This document shows, in pieces, positions 33,391 to 45,300 of a stretch of DNA of 64,000 nt. Each line of letters begins with the position of its first letter. The stretch's first letter is position 1. This stretch comes from Microglena sp. YARC (taxonomy: Eukaryota; Chlorophyta; Chlorophyceae; Chlamydomonadales; Chlamydomonadaceae): the NCBI GenBank assembly GCA_022414725.1, contig CM039467.1:10258924-10322923 (forward strand), given 5' to 3'. Made by a program: the position numbers and the translations under genes. The notes beneath the pieces were generated by a model, which saw only the letters and a program-made list of their open reading frames with translations, searched no databases and was not told where the DNA came from.

Positions 33391-36300
33391 CTGGTGGTGG
33401 GTGGGTGGGTGTGGGTGGTGTGGGGGGGGTGGGTGTGTGTGACAGGATGATTGCGTGGGCACTGGGTGATCCTCGGGCTCATCCAGTAGCAGTTGGTGGA
33501 AGATGTCTGCATCAGCAGATCCTTCACTTACGATGCTCACCTAGGGGGGGTGAGGGAGTTGGTTTGGGATGTTAGTGCTAGTGCTAGTGGTGGACGGTGT
33601 TGCTGTTGGTGGTTGGGGAGGGTGGTGGTGGTACCTCAGGTGTAGTGGTGGAAGATGTCAGCCCCAACAGATCCTTCACGGACGATGCGCGCCTGTGTGT
33701 GTGTGTGGGTGTGGGTGTGGGTGGGGGGGGGGGGGGGGGGGTAGTGGTGGACGTGGGCAGTCCTCAGGCTCATCCAGAGGACTTGCTGGAAGAAGTCAGC
33801 ATCAGCTGATCCTTAACGGACGATGCACACCTGGGGGTCAGGTGGGTGAGTAGGGTGGTGATTGTGGGTGGTGGTGCTAGTGGTAGAAGGTGGTGGTGAG
33901 TGGGGAGGGTGGTGGTGGGTGGGTATAGGGAGGCCACATATGCCTGCCTCAGCAGATCCTTTCCAGGCGATGCGCACCTGGGGGTGGGTGGGTAGGTGGG
34001 GTGGTGGCTAGTGGTGGGCGGTGGTGGTGGGCCTTTGGGAGGTTGGTGGTGGTGCTAGTGGTGGGAGATGTCGGCCTCAGCAAATCCTTCAAGGACAATT
34101 CGAACCTGGGGGGGGAGGGTGTTGGTATGTTTTTTTTGTTTTTAACACAGGGACATTTAACACCAGGACAGGGAACATCTGATAAAACCTTGCCCTATGT
34201 GACCAAGGAAGAAAACCAAAGATGAACTAGGAACAAAAGATCACGGAGACTGATCAGATGACAAAAGACCAAAGGACTGTGTGTGTGGGGGAGGGTGGTG
34301 GTGGGTGGTGGTGGTGCTAGAGGTGGACAGTGTTGGTGTTGGGGGTTGGGGAGGGTGGTGGTGGTGGTGGTTGGTGGTTGGTGGGGAGGGTGGTGGTGGG
34401 TGGGTATAGGGAGGCCACCAAAAACAATAGTAAGTCATGCTGGTTCAGTTGGTTTGGTTGATTAAGTTGGTTTAGTTAGTTTATTTTGTTCAGACGTACC
34501 AAGGGTGATCTTGCACTCATGCCAGTTTAGTTGGTTCAGGTCGTTCAGTTGGTTTAGTTGGTTGAGTTGTTTCAGACGTACCAAGGGTGTGATCTTGCGC
34601 TCGTGCCTGATGGCGCCAATGGCGCTTCTCAACGCACTCTGCTGGGGGGGAGGGTACGGAACATTGCTGGGACACGCAGATGTGTAGAAGACGATGACCA
34701 TGATGTATGCATCCAGCAGGAAGATGGGCGCTGAGGGGCGACCACTTGCTTGGATGGCCATGTCAGACAGGGAGGCTCGGCTCAAAGAGTGGCGCAGCAA
34801 TACCTGGGTGCAGGGGTGTTAGAGGGTGGTGAGAGGGTGATGAGAGCGTTGATGCGCTGGATTGAATGAGGGTTATGATGAAGAAATGGCCATGATGCAT
34901 ACGTCGAGCAAGAAGATGGGGGCAGGGGGCAGGGGGTGGAGGTGTGGCGTAGGTGGTGGTGGTGGTGTGTGTGTGGTGGTGGGGGGGGGGCACGCAGACG
35001 TGTAGAAGATGGCCATGATGTAAGCATCGAGCAGGAAGATGGGCGCTGAGGGGCGACCGCTTGCTTGGATGGCCATGTCAGACAGGGAGGCTTGGCTCAA
35101 AGAGTGGCGCAGCAATACCTGGGTGTTAGAGGGTGGTGAGAGGGTGATGAGGGTGCGTTGGGTCGGGGTGGGTTGGGTTGATGCGCTGGATTCTATGAAA
35201 GGGTGTAAGAGGGTGGTGAGAGGGTTGATGCGCTGGATTGAAGGAGAGGGTTGTAGGAGGGTGATGAGAGGGGTGATCCGAGGGATTCAATGAAAGGGTT
35301 TTAGAGGGTGATGAGAGGGTGGTGAGAGGGGTGTGTGCCTGTTAATAGGGTTGTGGGAGTTCTAGGAGGGTTATAGAGTTATAGGAGGGTTGTACTACCC
35401 GGATTTTGGGTTATGACTTATGAGAGGGTGGCATGAGGGATACAACTGGATGGCCATGTCAGACAGGGTGGCCTGGCTCAAGGAGTGGCGCAGCAATACC
35501 TGGGTGCAGGGGTGGTAAGAGGGTGATGAGAGGGTGTGAGAGGGGTGTGCCTGGTAATAGGGCTGTGGGAGTTATAGGAGGGCTATTGAGTTATAGGAGG
35601 GTTGTACTAACCGGATTGTGAGAGGGTTGCATGAGGGATATAACTGGTTTGCCATGTCAGACAGGGAGGCCTAGCTCAAGGAGTGGCGCAGCAATACCTG
35701 GGTGCAGGGGTGTGAGAGGGTGATGAGAGGGTGTGAGAGGGTGATGAGGGTGCGTTGGGTTGGGTTGGGTTGATGCGCTGGATTATATGAAAGGTTGTTG
35801 GAGGGTGGTGAGAGGGGTGTTAGAGGTCGATGCGAGGTTGTTAACAGGGGTGATGAGAGGAGTATTAGAGGTTGATGCGAGGGTTGTAAGAGGTTGATGA
35901 GAGGGGTGTACCTGTTTATAGGGTTGTGGGAGTTATAGGAGTGATATAGAGTTATAGGAGTTATAGGAGGATTAAAGTGTTATAGAGGTTATAGGAGGGT
36001 TGCACTATCCGGATTTGAGGTCATGAGAGGGTTGCACTATCCGGATTTGAGGTTATGAGAGGGTTGCGCAAGGGACACAACTGAGAGGCCATGTCAGACA
36101 GGGAGGCCCGGCTCAAGGAGTGGCGCAGCAATACCTGGGTGCACGGGTGTAAGAGGGTGATGAGAGGGTTTTAAAGGTTGATACGAGGGTTGTAAGAGGG
36201 TGGTGGGAGGGTGGTGAGAGGGGTGTGCCTGGTTTCAGGGTTGTAGGAGTTATAGGGTAATAGGTCTACATGGTTAAGGGATATATGAGGGTTGTTCTAC

Positions 36301-39300
36301 GGTTGTAAAAGGGTGGTGAGAGGGGTGTACCTGGTAATAGGTTTGTCGGAGTTCTAGGAGGGTTATAGAGTTATAGGAGTTATATGAGGGTTGTACTACC
36401 CAGATTTTGAGGTAAGACTTATGAGAGGGTTGCATGAGGGATACAACTGGATGGCCATGTCAGACAGGGAGGCTCGGCTCAAGGAGTGGCGCAGCAATAC
36501 CTGGGTGCAGGGGTGGTAAGAGGGTGATGAGAGGGTGTGAGAGGGTGATGAGGGTGCGTTGGGCTGGGTTGGGTTGGGTTGATGCGCTGGATTCAATGAA
36601 AGGGAGTAAGAGGGTGATGCGAGGGTTGATGCGATGGATCGAATGGGAGGGGGGTAATAGGGTGATGAGAGGGTTGATGAGCTGGATCGAATGGGAGGGG
36701 TGTAATAGGGTGATGCGAGGGTTGATGAGCTGGATCGAATGGGAGGGGTGTAATAGGGTGATGCGAGGGTTGATGAGCTGGATCGAATGGGAGGGGTGTA
36801 ATAGGGTGATGCGAGGGTTGATGAGCTGGATCGAATGGGAGGGGTGTAATAGGGTGATGCGAGGGTTGATGAGCTGGATCGAATGGGAGGGGTGTAATAG
36901 GGCGATGCGAGGGTTGATGAGCTGGATCGAATGGGAGGGGTGTAATAGGGTGATGCGAGGGTTGATGAGCTGGATCGAATGGGAGGGGTGTAATAGGGTG
37001 ATGAGAGGGTTGATGCGATGGATTCAATGTGGGGGTTGTAGGAGAGGTGATGCGAGGGGAGGGTTGATGAGCTGGATCGAATGGGAGGGGTGTAATACGG
37101 GTTGATGCGAGAGGTTGATGAGGTTGATGAGGCTGGATGCGAATGGGAGGGGTGTAATAGGGTGATGCGAGGGTTGATGAGCTGGATCGAATGGGAGGGG
37201 TGTAATAGGGGCGATGCTGAGGGTTAGATTGAGCTGGATCGAATGGGAGGGTGTAATAGGGTGATGCGAGGGTTGATGAGCTGAGAATCGAATGGGAGGG
37301 GTTGTAAAAAGGGTGATGCGAGGGTTGATGAGCTGGATCGAATGGGAGGGGTGTAATAGGGTGATGCGAGGGTTGATGAGCTGGATCGAATGGGAGGGGT
37401 GTAATAGGGTGATGCGAGGGTTGATGAGCTATATCGAATGGGAGGGGTGTAATAGGGTGATGCGAGGGTTGATGAGCTGGATCGAATGGGAGGGGCGTAA
37501 TAGGGTGATGAGAGGGTTGATGCGATGGATTCAATGTGGGGGTTGTAGGAGGGTGATGCGAGGGTTGATGAGCTGGATCGAATGGGAGGTTGAATAGGGT
37601 GATGCGAGGGGTTGATGAGATAGCTGGATGAATGGGAGGGTGAAATAGGGTGCGAGGGTTGATGAGCTGGATCGAATGGGAGGGTATGTAATAGGATGAT
37701 GCGAGGGTTGATGAGCTGATCGAATGGAGGGGTGTAATAGGGTGATGCAAGGTTGATGTGCTGGATCGAATGGGAGGGGTGTAATAGGGTGACGAGAGGG
37801 TTGATGAGCTGGATAATGAATGGGAGGGGTGCTGTAATAGGGGTGAATGGATGATGCGAGGTTGTTTGATGAATGGAGGAGTGTAATGAGGTAATGCGAG
37901 AGATTGGAGCTCGAATGGTAGGGGTGTAATAGGGATGATGCGTGGGGGTCTGTAGGGTTTGCGATGAGCTGGATCGAATGGGAGGGGTGTAAAATAGGCG
38001 TGATGCGAGGTTGATGAGCTGGATCGAATGGGAGGGGTGTAATAGCGGGGATGAGAGGGTTGATGAGATGGATTTCGAATGTGGGGGTTGTAAGTTAGGG
38101 TGATGCGAGGGTTGATGAGCTGGATCGGAATGGGAGGGGTGTAATAAGGGTGATGCGAGGGTTGATGAGCTGGAAATCGAATGGGAGGGGTGTAATAGGG
38201 TGACGACGGGGTTGAGAGGGGATGATGATCGGGGTTAATACTTAATGGGATGAGGGTTTGTAATAGGGTTGAGGAGGATGCGAGGGTTGATGAGCTGGAT
38301 CGAATGGGAGGGTTGTAATAGGGTGATGAGAGGGTTGATGTGCTTGGATCGAATGGGAGGGTTTAATAGGTGATGCGAGGGTTGATGAGCTGGATCGAAT
38401 GGCGAGGGTTGTAGGGGTGTAATGGGTGCGCAGTGATGGGTGATGAGCTGGATCGAATGGGAGGGTGTAATAGGTGATCGAGGAGTTGATGAGCTGGATC
38501 GAATGGGAGGGTGTAATAGGGTGATGCCGGGGCATTGATGAGCTGGATCGAATGGGAGGGGTCCTAATAGGGTGATCGCGAGCGTTGATTGATCAATGCT
38601 GAGGGTGTAATAGACTTGATGAGGAGGGGACCGTTATGGATTCAATTGTGGGTGTATGGGTGATGCGAGGGTGATGAGCTGGATCCAATGGGAGGGGTGT
38701 AATAGGGTGATGCGAGTTGTTGATAATGGCTGGACTCGCAATGTGGGGGGTGTAGAATAGGGTGATGAGAGGGTTGCATGAGCTGTCGAATGGGAGGGGT
38801 GTAAATGCGGTGATGAGAGGGAGTTGAATAATAGCGATGGATTTGAGAGCAATGTGGGGGTTGTAGGAGGGTGATGCGAATGGGTTGAACTGTCAGCTGG
38901 ATCGACTCCGATGGGAGGGGGTGTAATAGGTGATGAGAGAGGTTATAATTTGATGGATCCCGAATGGGAGGGGTTGTAAGGGTGATGCGAGGGTTGATGA
39001 GCTGGATCGAATGGGAGGGGTAATATGTAATAGGTTTAGATGATGCGAGGGTTGATGAGCTGGAATCGAATGGGAGGGCTGTAATAGGGTGATGAGGGTT
39101 GATAGCTGGAGCGAATGGAAGGGGTGTAATATAGGTTGATGAGGGGGATTGATGAGCTGGAGATCGAATGGAGGGTTAAATAGGGGTGATGGCGAGGGTT
39201 GATGAGCTGGATCGAGATGGAGGGGAACTGGTGAAACCTGGTAAAGGGTGATGGAGATGATGATCGAATGAGGGTTGTAATATAGAGGGTGGATGAGCTG

Positions 39301-42300
39301 GATCAATGGGAGGGGTGTAATAGGGTGATGAGAGGGTTGATGCGATGGAGTCAATGCGGGGGTAGGAGGGTGATGCGATGGCTTGATGAAGCTGGATCGA
39401 ATGGGAGGAGTGGCTGTAATAGGGTGATTTGGGGCATTGGGATGTGTTGTAGATGGATCGAATGGGAGGGGCTGTAGCTAGCGGTGAGCGTGATTGATGT
39501 CTGGATCGAATGGCAGGGGTTGTAATAGCACGGTTGGGGTGGTTTAGGGCGTGTGGTTATTAGAGGGTTGATGGAGGGGTTTAGTATTGATGCGAATCGT
39601 GCGGGGTATCGAATGATCGAGGGTTGATGAGCTGGAATCGAGATGGCGAGGGGTGATTAATTAGGGTGATGCGCACTGGATCGATGGGTAGGGTGAATAG
39701 CGGTCGATGAAGGCAGGGCTTGTGTGTGGACGAAATGGGAGGGTTGTGTAATGGGATCGAATGCGAGGCGTTGATGAGCTCGGACGTGTCGAGCATGGAA
39801 TGGGAGGGGTTGTAATAAGGGTGATGCGAGGGTTGATGAGCTGTGGATCGAACACTGCGGAGGGAATAGGGGAGCATAGAAGATGCTAACCACCGGGTTG
39901 CAAGTGGCTGGACGATGGGAGGGTATGTATAGCGGTGATGCGGGAGGTTGATGAGCTGGATCGAGATGGGAAGGGGTAATAGCCAGTATGAGAGGCAGTT
40001 GATGCCGATTGGAATCTCGAATGTGGGGTGTAGGAGGGTTGATGCGATGGTGTGATGGAGCTGGAGGATCGAATGGAGGGTGTAATAGGGACTTGAGAGG
40101 GTTGATAGCTGGAATCGAATGGGAGGAATTAAATAGCCGGTGCTGCCCCGATGGATGAGCTGGATTCGAGGGAGGTTGAATAGGGTGATGCGGTTGATAG
40201 CGAATGTGAGGGGTGTATAGAGTGATGCAAAACCAGGGAGGTGTTTGATTCAGCTGCTCGAAAATGAGAGAGGGGATGTAAACTTAGCTAGGTGAATGCG
40301 TTAGTCGTCTGATGGTTGTTGGACGAATGCTCGTGGATATCAAATGGCGAAGGAAGATTAATAGGGTCTATGCCGAGGGTTGATGAGTGGATCGAATGGG
40401 CGGGTTGTGAATGTAATAGGGGGTTGGATGAGGCGTTGATGAGCTGGATCGAATGGGGGGCGTGTAATAGGGTGATGCAGAGGGTTGATGAGACGGGGGT
40501 TGGATGGAGGTGTGAAACGCTCGATGCGCGGGAGGGGCTGTGTAATAGGGTGAACTGAGGAGAGGTTGATGCAATGATTCAGATTCAATTGACGGGGTTG
40601 TAATGATGCGAGTTCTGATGAGCGGCCTGGATCGAATGGGAGGGGTGTAATAGGGTGATGCGAGGGTTGATGAAGCTGAATCGAATGGGAGGGGTGTAAT
40701 AGGGTGATGCGAGGGTTGATGAGCTGGATCGAATGGGAGGGTGTAATAGGTGTGATGCGAGGGTTGATGAGTTCGAATGGGAGGCAGGGTGAAAGAGTGG
40801 TTGATGCTGATGGCTGGATCGAATGGGAGGGGTTATGGTGATGATTCAATGAAGGTTGATGCGGATTCAATGTGGTTGTAGGAGGTGATGCTGAGGGTTG
40901 ATGCGATGGATTCGAATGGGGGGTGAATAGCGTGTGATGAGAGGGGATGCAAATGCGTGGGATTCAATGGGCCGGGGTTGTAATAGGGTATGTGAGGGTT
41001 GATGTGCTGGATCGAATGCAGTGCGGAGGGTTGATGAGCTGAATCGAATGGGAGGGGTGTAATAGGTGATGCGAGGGATTGATGCTGGATCGAATGGAGG
41101 GGTAATAGTGATGCGAGGTGATGAGCTGGATCGAATGGGAGGGGTTAATAGGTGAATGAGAGGGTTGATGCGAAGGATTCAATGTGGGGGTTGTAGGGGG
41201 GTGATGCGAGGGTTGATGAGCTGGATCGAATGGAGGTGTATTAGGGTGTATGAGAGGGTTGAAGCGATTGATTCAATGTGGGGGTTGTAGGAGGGGTGAT
41301 GCGGAGGGTTGATGAGCTGGATCCAATGGAGGTGAATAGGGTGATGAGAGGGTTGATGCGATGGATTCAATGTGGGGGTTGTAGGAGGGTGATGCGAGGG
41401 TTCATGCGCTGGATCGAATGGGAGGGGTGTAATAGGGTGATGTGAGGGTTGATGAGCTGGATCGAATGGGAGGGGTGTAATAGGGTGATGCGAGGGTTGA
41501 TGAGCTGGATCGAATGGGAGGGGTGTAATAGGGTGATGCGAGGGTTGATGAGCTGGATCGAATGGGAGGGTGTAATAGGGCTGATGCGAGGGTCTGATGC
41601 GATGCGATTTCAATGTGGGTTTTAGGAGGTGATGCGAGTGTTGATGAGCTGGATAGAATGGGAGGGTGTCCAACTAGGGTATGAGAGGTTTGATTGCGAT
41701 GGATTCAATGTGGGTTGTAGAGGGTGATGCGCGAGGGTTGATGAGCTGAATCGAATGGAGGGTGTAATAGTGGTGATGAGAGGGTTGATGCGATGGATTT
41801 CAATGTGGGTTGTAGGAGAGGTGATGCGAGGGTTGATGAGCTGGATTCGAATGGGAGGGGTGTAATAGGGTGATGAGAAGGTTGTATCGATGGAATCAAT
41901 GTGGGGGTTGTAGGAGGTGATGCAAGCTTGATGAGCTGGATCGAACGCAATGGGAGGGGTGTAATAGGTGATCAGAGGGTTGATGCGATGGATTCAATGT
42001 GGGGGTTGTAGGAGGGTGCATGCGAGGTTGATGAGCATGGATCGAATGGGAGGGGTGTAATAGGTGATATGAGAGGGTAGATGCGATGGAATTTCAATGC
42101 GGGGGTTGTAGAGGGTGATGCGAGGGTTCATGGCTGGATCGAATGGGAGGGGTGTAATAGGGTCATGATTAAGACAATGACCATTATGCATGCACCGAGC
42201 AAGAAGACGTGGGCTGGAGATGGAGGTGGTGGCGTAGGTGGTGGTGGTGGGTGCAGGACTTACCAGGATGAGCACATGACGACAGCGTTGGGTAAACTGC

Positions 42301-45300
42301 GGTGAACAGCTCTGAAGGGGATAGGCACGACCACCATCACCCTCAACACCCTCACCACCACCGTCCTCCTTACCACCACCAGCACCCTCACCACCCTCAC
42401 CACCACCGTCCTCCTTACCACCACCAGCATCCTCAACACCCTCACAATCAAGCTATCATCTGCACCACCATCAGCACCACCTACCATATTATCAGGATCA
42501 GCCCACGCTGATAGCGATGGGTACACGGCGGTGAACAGCTCTGAAGGGGATAGGCACGACCACGACCACCATCACCCTCACCACCACCGTCCTTCTTACC
42601 ACCACCAGCACCCTCAACACCCTCACCACCACCGTCCTCCTTACCACCACCAGCACCCTCAACACCCTCAACACCACCGCCCTCCTTACCACCACCAGCA
42701 CCCTCAACACCCTCACACCGACCATCCCTCCTTACCACCACCAGCACCCTCAACACCCCTCACATCAAGCTATCATCCTGCCCACCATCAGCACCACCTA
42801 CCATATTATCAGGATCAGCCCACGCTGATAGCGATGGGTACACGGCGGTGAACAGCTCTGAAGGGGATAGGCACGACCACGACCACCATCACCCTCACCA
42901 CCACCGTCCTCCTTACCACCACCAGCACCCTCAACACCCTCACAATCAAGCTATCATCTGCACCACCATCAGCACCACCTACCATATTATCAGGATCAGC
43001 CCACGCTGATAGCGATGGGTACACGGCGAGTGAACAGCTCTTGAAGGGATAGGCACGACCACGACCACCATCACCCTCACCACCACCGTCCTCCTTACCA
43101 CCACCAGCACCCCCTCAACACCCTCAACACCAGCCGTCTCTTACCACCACAGCACCCTCAACACCCTCACACCACCGTCCTCTCTTACACCACCAGCACC
43201 ACTCAACACCTCACCACCACCGTCCTCGCTTACCACCACCAGCACCCTCACCACCCTCACACCACCGTCCTCCTCACCACACCAGCACCCTCAACACCTC
43301 ACCACCTCGCCCACCGTCCTCCTTACCACCACCAGCACCCTCAACCACCCTCACCACACACCCTCACCACCACCGTCCTCCTTACCACCACCAGCACCCT
43401 CACCACACCCTCCACAACCCCTCACCACCACCGTTCCTCCTTACCACCACCAAGCACCCTCACCACCCTCACCACCACCGTCCCTCCTTACCACCACCAG
43501 CACCCATCAACACCTCACACCACCGTCTCCTTACACCACCAGCACCCTCACCCACCCTCACCACCACCGTCCTCCTTACCACCACCAGCACCCTGTACCA
43601 CCTCCCCACCACCGTCCTCCTTACCACCACCAGCACCCTCAACACCCTCACCACCACCGTCCTCCTTACCACCACCAGCACCCTACCAATTATCATCAGC
43701 CCCACCTTCAGCCCCACTCACCATATTATCAGGATCAGCCCATGATGATAGCTATGGGTACACAGTGGTGACCAGCTATGGGTACACAGTGGTGACCAGC
43801 TCTATCATCGTTGGCTGATCCTGATAATATGTAGTGGATCATGTGTTGAAAGTGGTGCAGCTGATAGTGGTGACCAGCTCTGTGGGGGTAGGCAGGACCA
43901 TGATGTTCCAGACCAGTCCTCCTCTCAACCACCAGCACCTGCACCACTATCAGCTGCAATCCACTTTCAACACCATGATCCACCTACACATATTATCAGA
44001 TCAGCCAACGATGATAGAGTTGGTACACGGAGGTTACCAGCTATGAAGGGACTTGGCAAGAACCACTCTCACATCACCACCACCACTGTCCTCCTCACCA
44101 CCACCACCATGCCCTCACAATCAAGCTATCATCTGCACAACCATCGCAGCGAGCGCTACCATATTATCAGGATCAGCCCACGATGATAGGGTTGGGTACT
44201 ACGTGCGGTTAACAGCTATCTGAAGGCACTTGGCAAGACCACTCTCACCATCACCACCACCACTGTCCTCCTCATCATCACCACTACCCTCACAATCAAG
44301 CTATCATCTGCAACAACCATCAAACACCACCATCAGCACGACACCTAACCATATTATCAGGATCAGCCCATGATGACAGCGATGGGTAAACGGCGGTAAC
44401 CAGCTCCGATGGAGGTAGGCAGGACCAGAGATGCTCCAGGAAGGTGTTCAGGTCCGGGTGCTGTCCGTCGACAGGGGGCGCTAGTAGTGGGGAGCGCAGA
44501 AGTGCGTAGACCATGCGGGGAAGGCGCGCCAAGGGGGGGGCGGTGGAGAAGGCCAGGTCAACCTGGGGAACACGGCGGTGTGTTGCGTGTGGTGAGTGTT
44601 GAGTGGCGAGGTGTGGGTGGTGGGGGCAGGTGTGGTGTGTGGTGTGGTAGTGAAGTGTGCAAGTGGTGGGGGCGTAGTTGGGGAATGGGGGGAGTAAGAG
44701 TGGTGTGGAGTGGACCCGTGGTGTGTGCTGTCAGTTGAAAGGAACCAAGGTGCTAGTAGTGGGGAAACATAAGTGCGTAGACCATGCCGGGGGAGGCTCG
44801 CCAAGTCGGATACCAATTCACGAGGCTAGTGGAGAAGGCTTATAGCGTCATACTTGGGAGGCGTGTGTGTGTGGTTGATATTATATATTTTTGTGGTGAG
44901 TGTAGAGGGTGTGGGGGTGGGTGGAGGCGGGGATGTCTCGAAATGTGGTGAGTGGGGGTGTGGTTGTGGTTCTGAGTGATGTGATTGGGAATGGGGGGAT
45001 GTGAAGAGTGGTGCTGGTTCATTAGTGTGTGATTTGGTGGAGTGGTGTGTGGAGTGATGTGTGATGGTGTGGTCCCAAGTGTGGGCCTGTGTTGGTGTGT
45101 GTGCATGAGTCCTCTATCTAGCGCCAGAAGTGGGGCCAGAAGTGGGAGCGCTAGGCGCCAGAAGTGGGGACGCAGTTTTCAAGAGCGTAGACAACTGTGT
45201 GGAGAAGTCCGAGGTCAACCTGGGGAGCGGGTGTGTGTGGTGTGATGTGGTGTGGTAAGTGGGGAAAATGTGAAAGTGATGTGTGGTGTGAGTGGCTGTT

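Noticed and set aside
36434..37750. Long open frames on both strands (223 and 385 codons) with 16-residue repeats
   Set aside because: They are created by the 48-bp minisatellite, whose unit is a multiple of three. Both strands are open, no domain is present, and they lie within a SEC24 intron.
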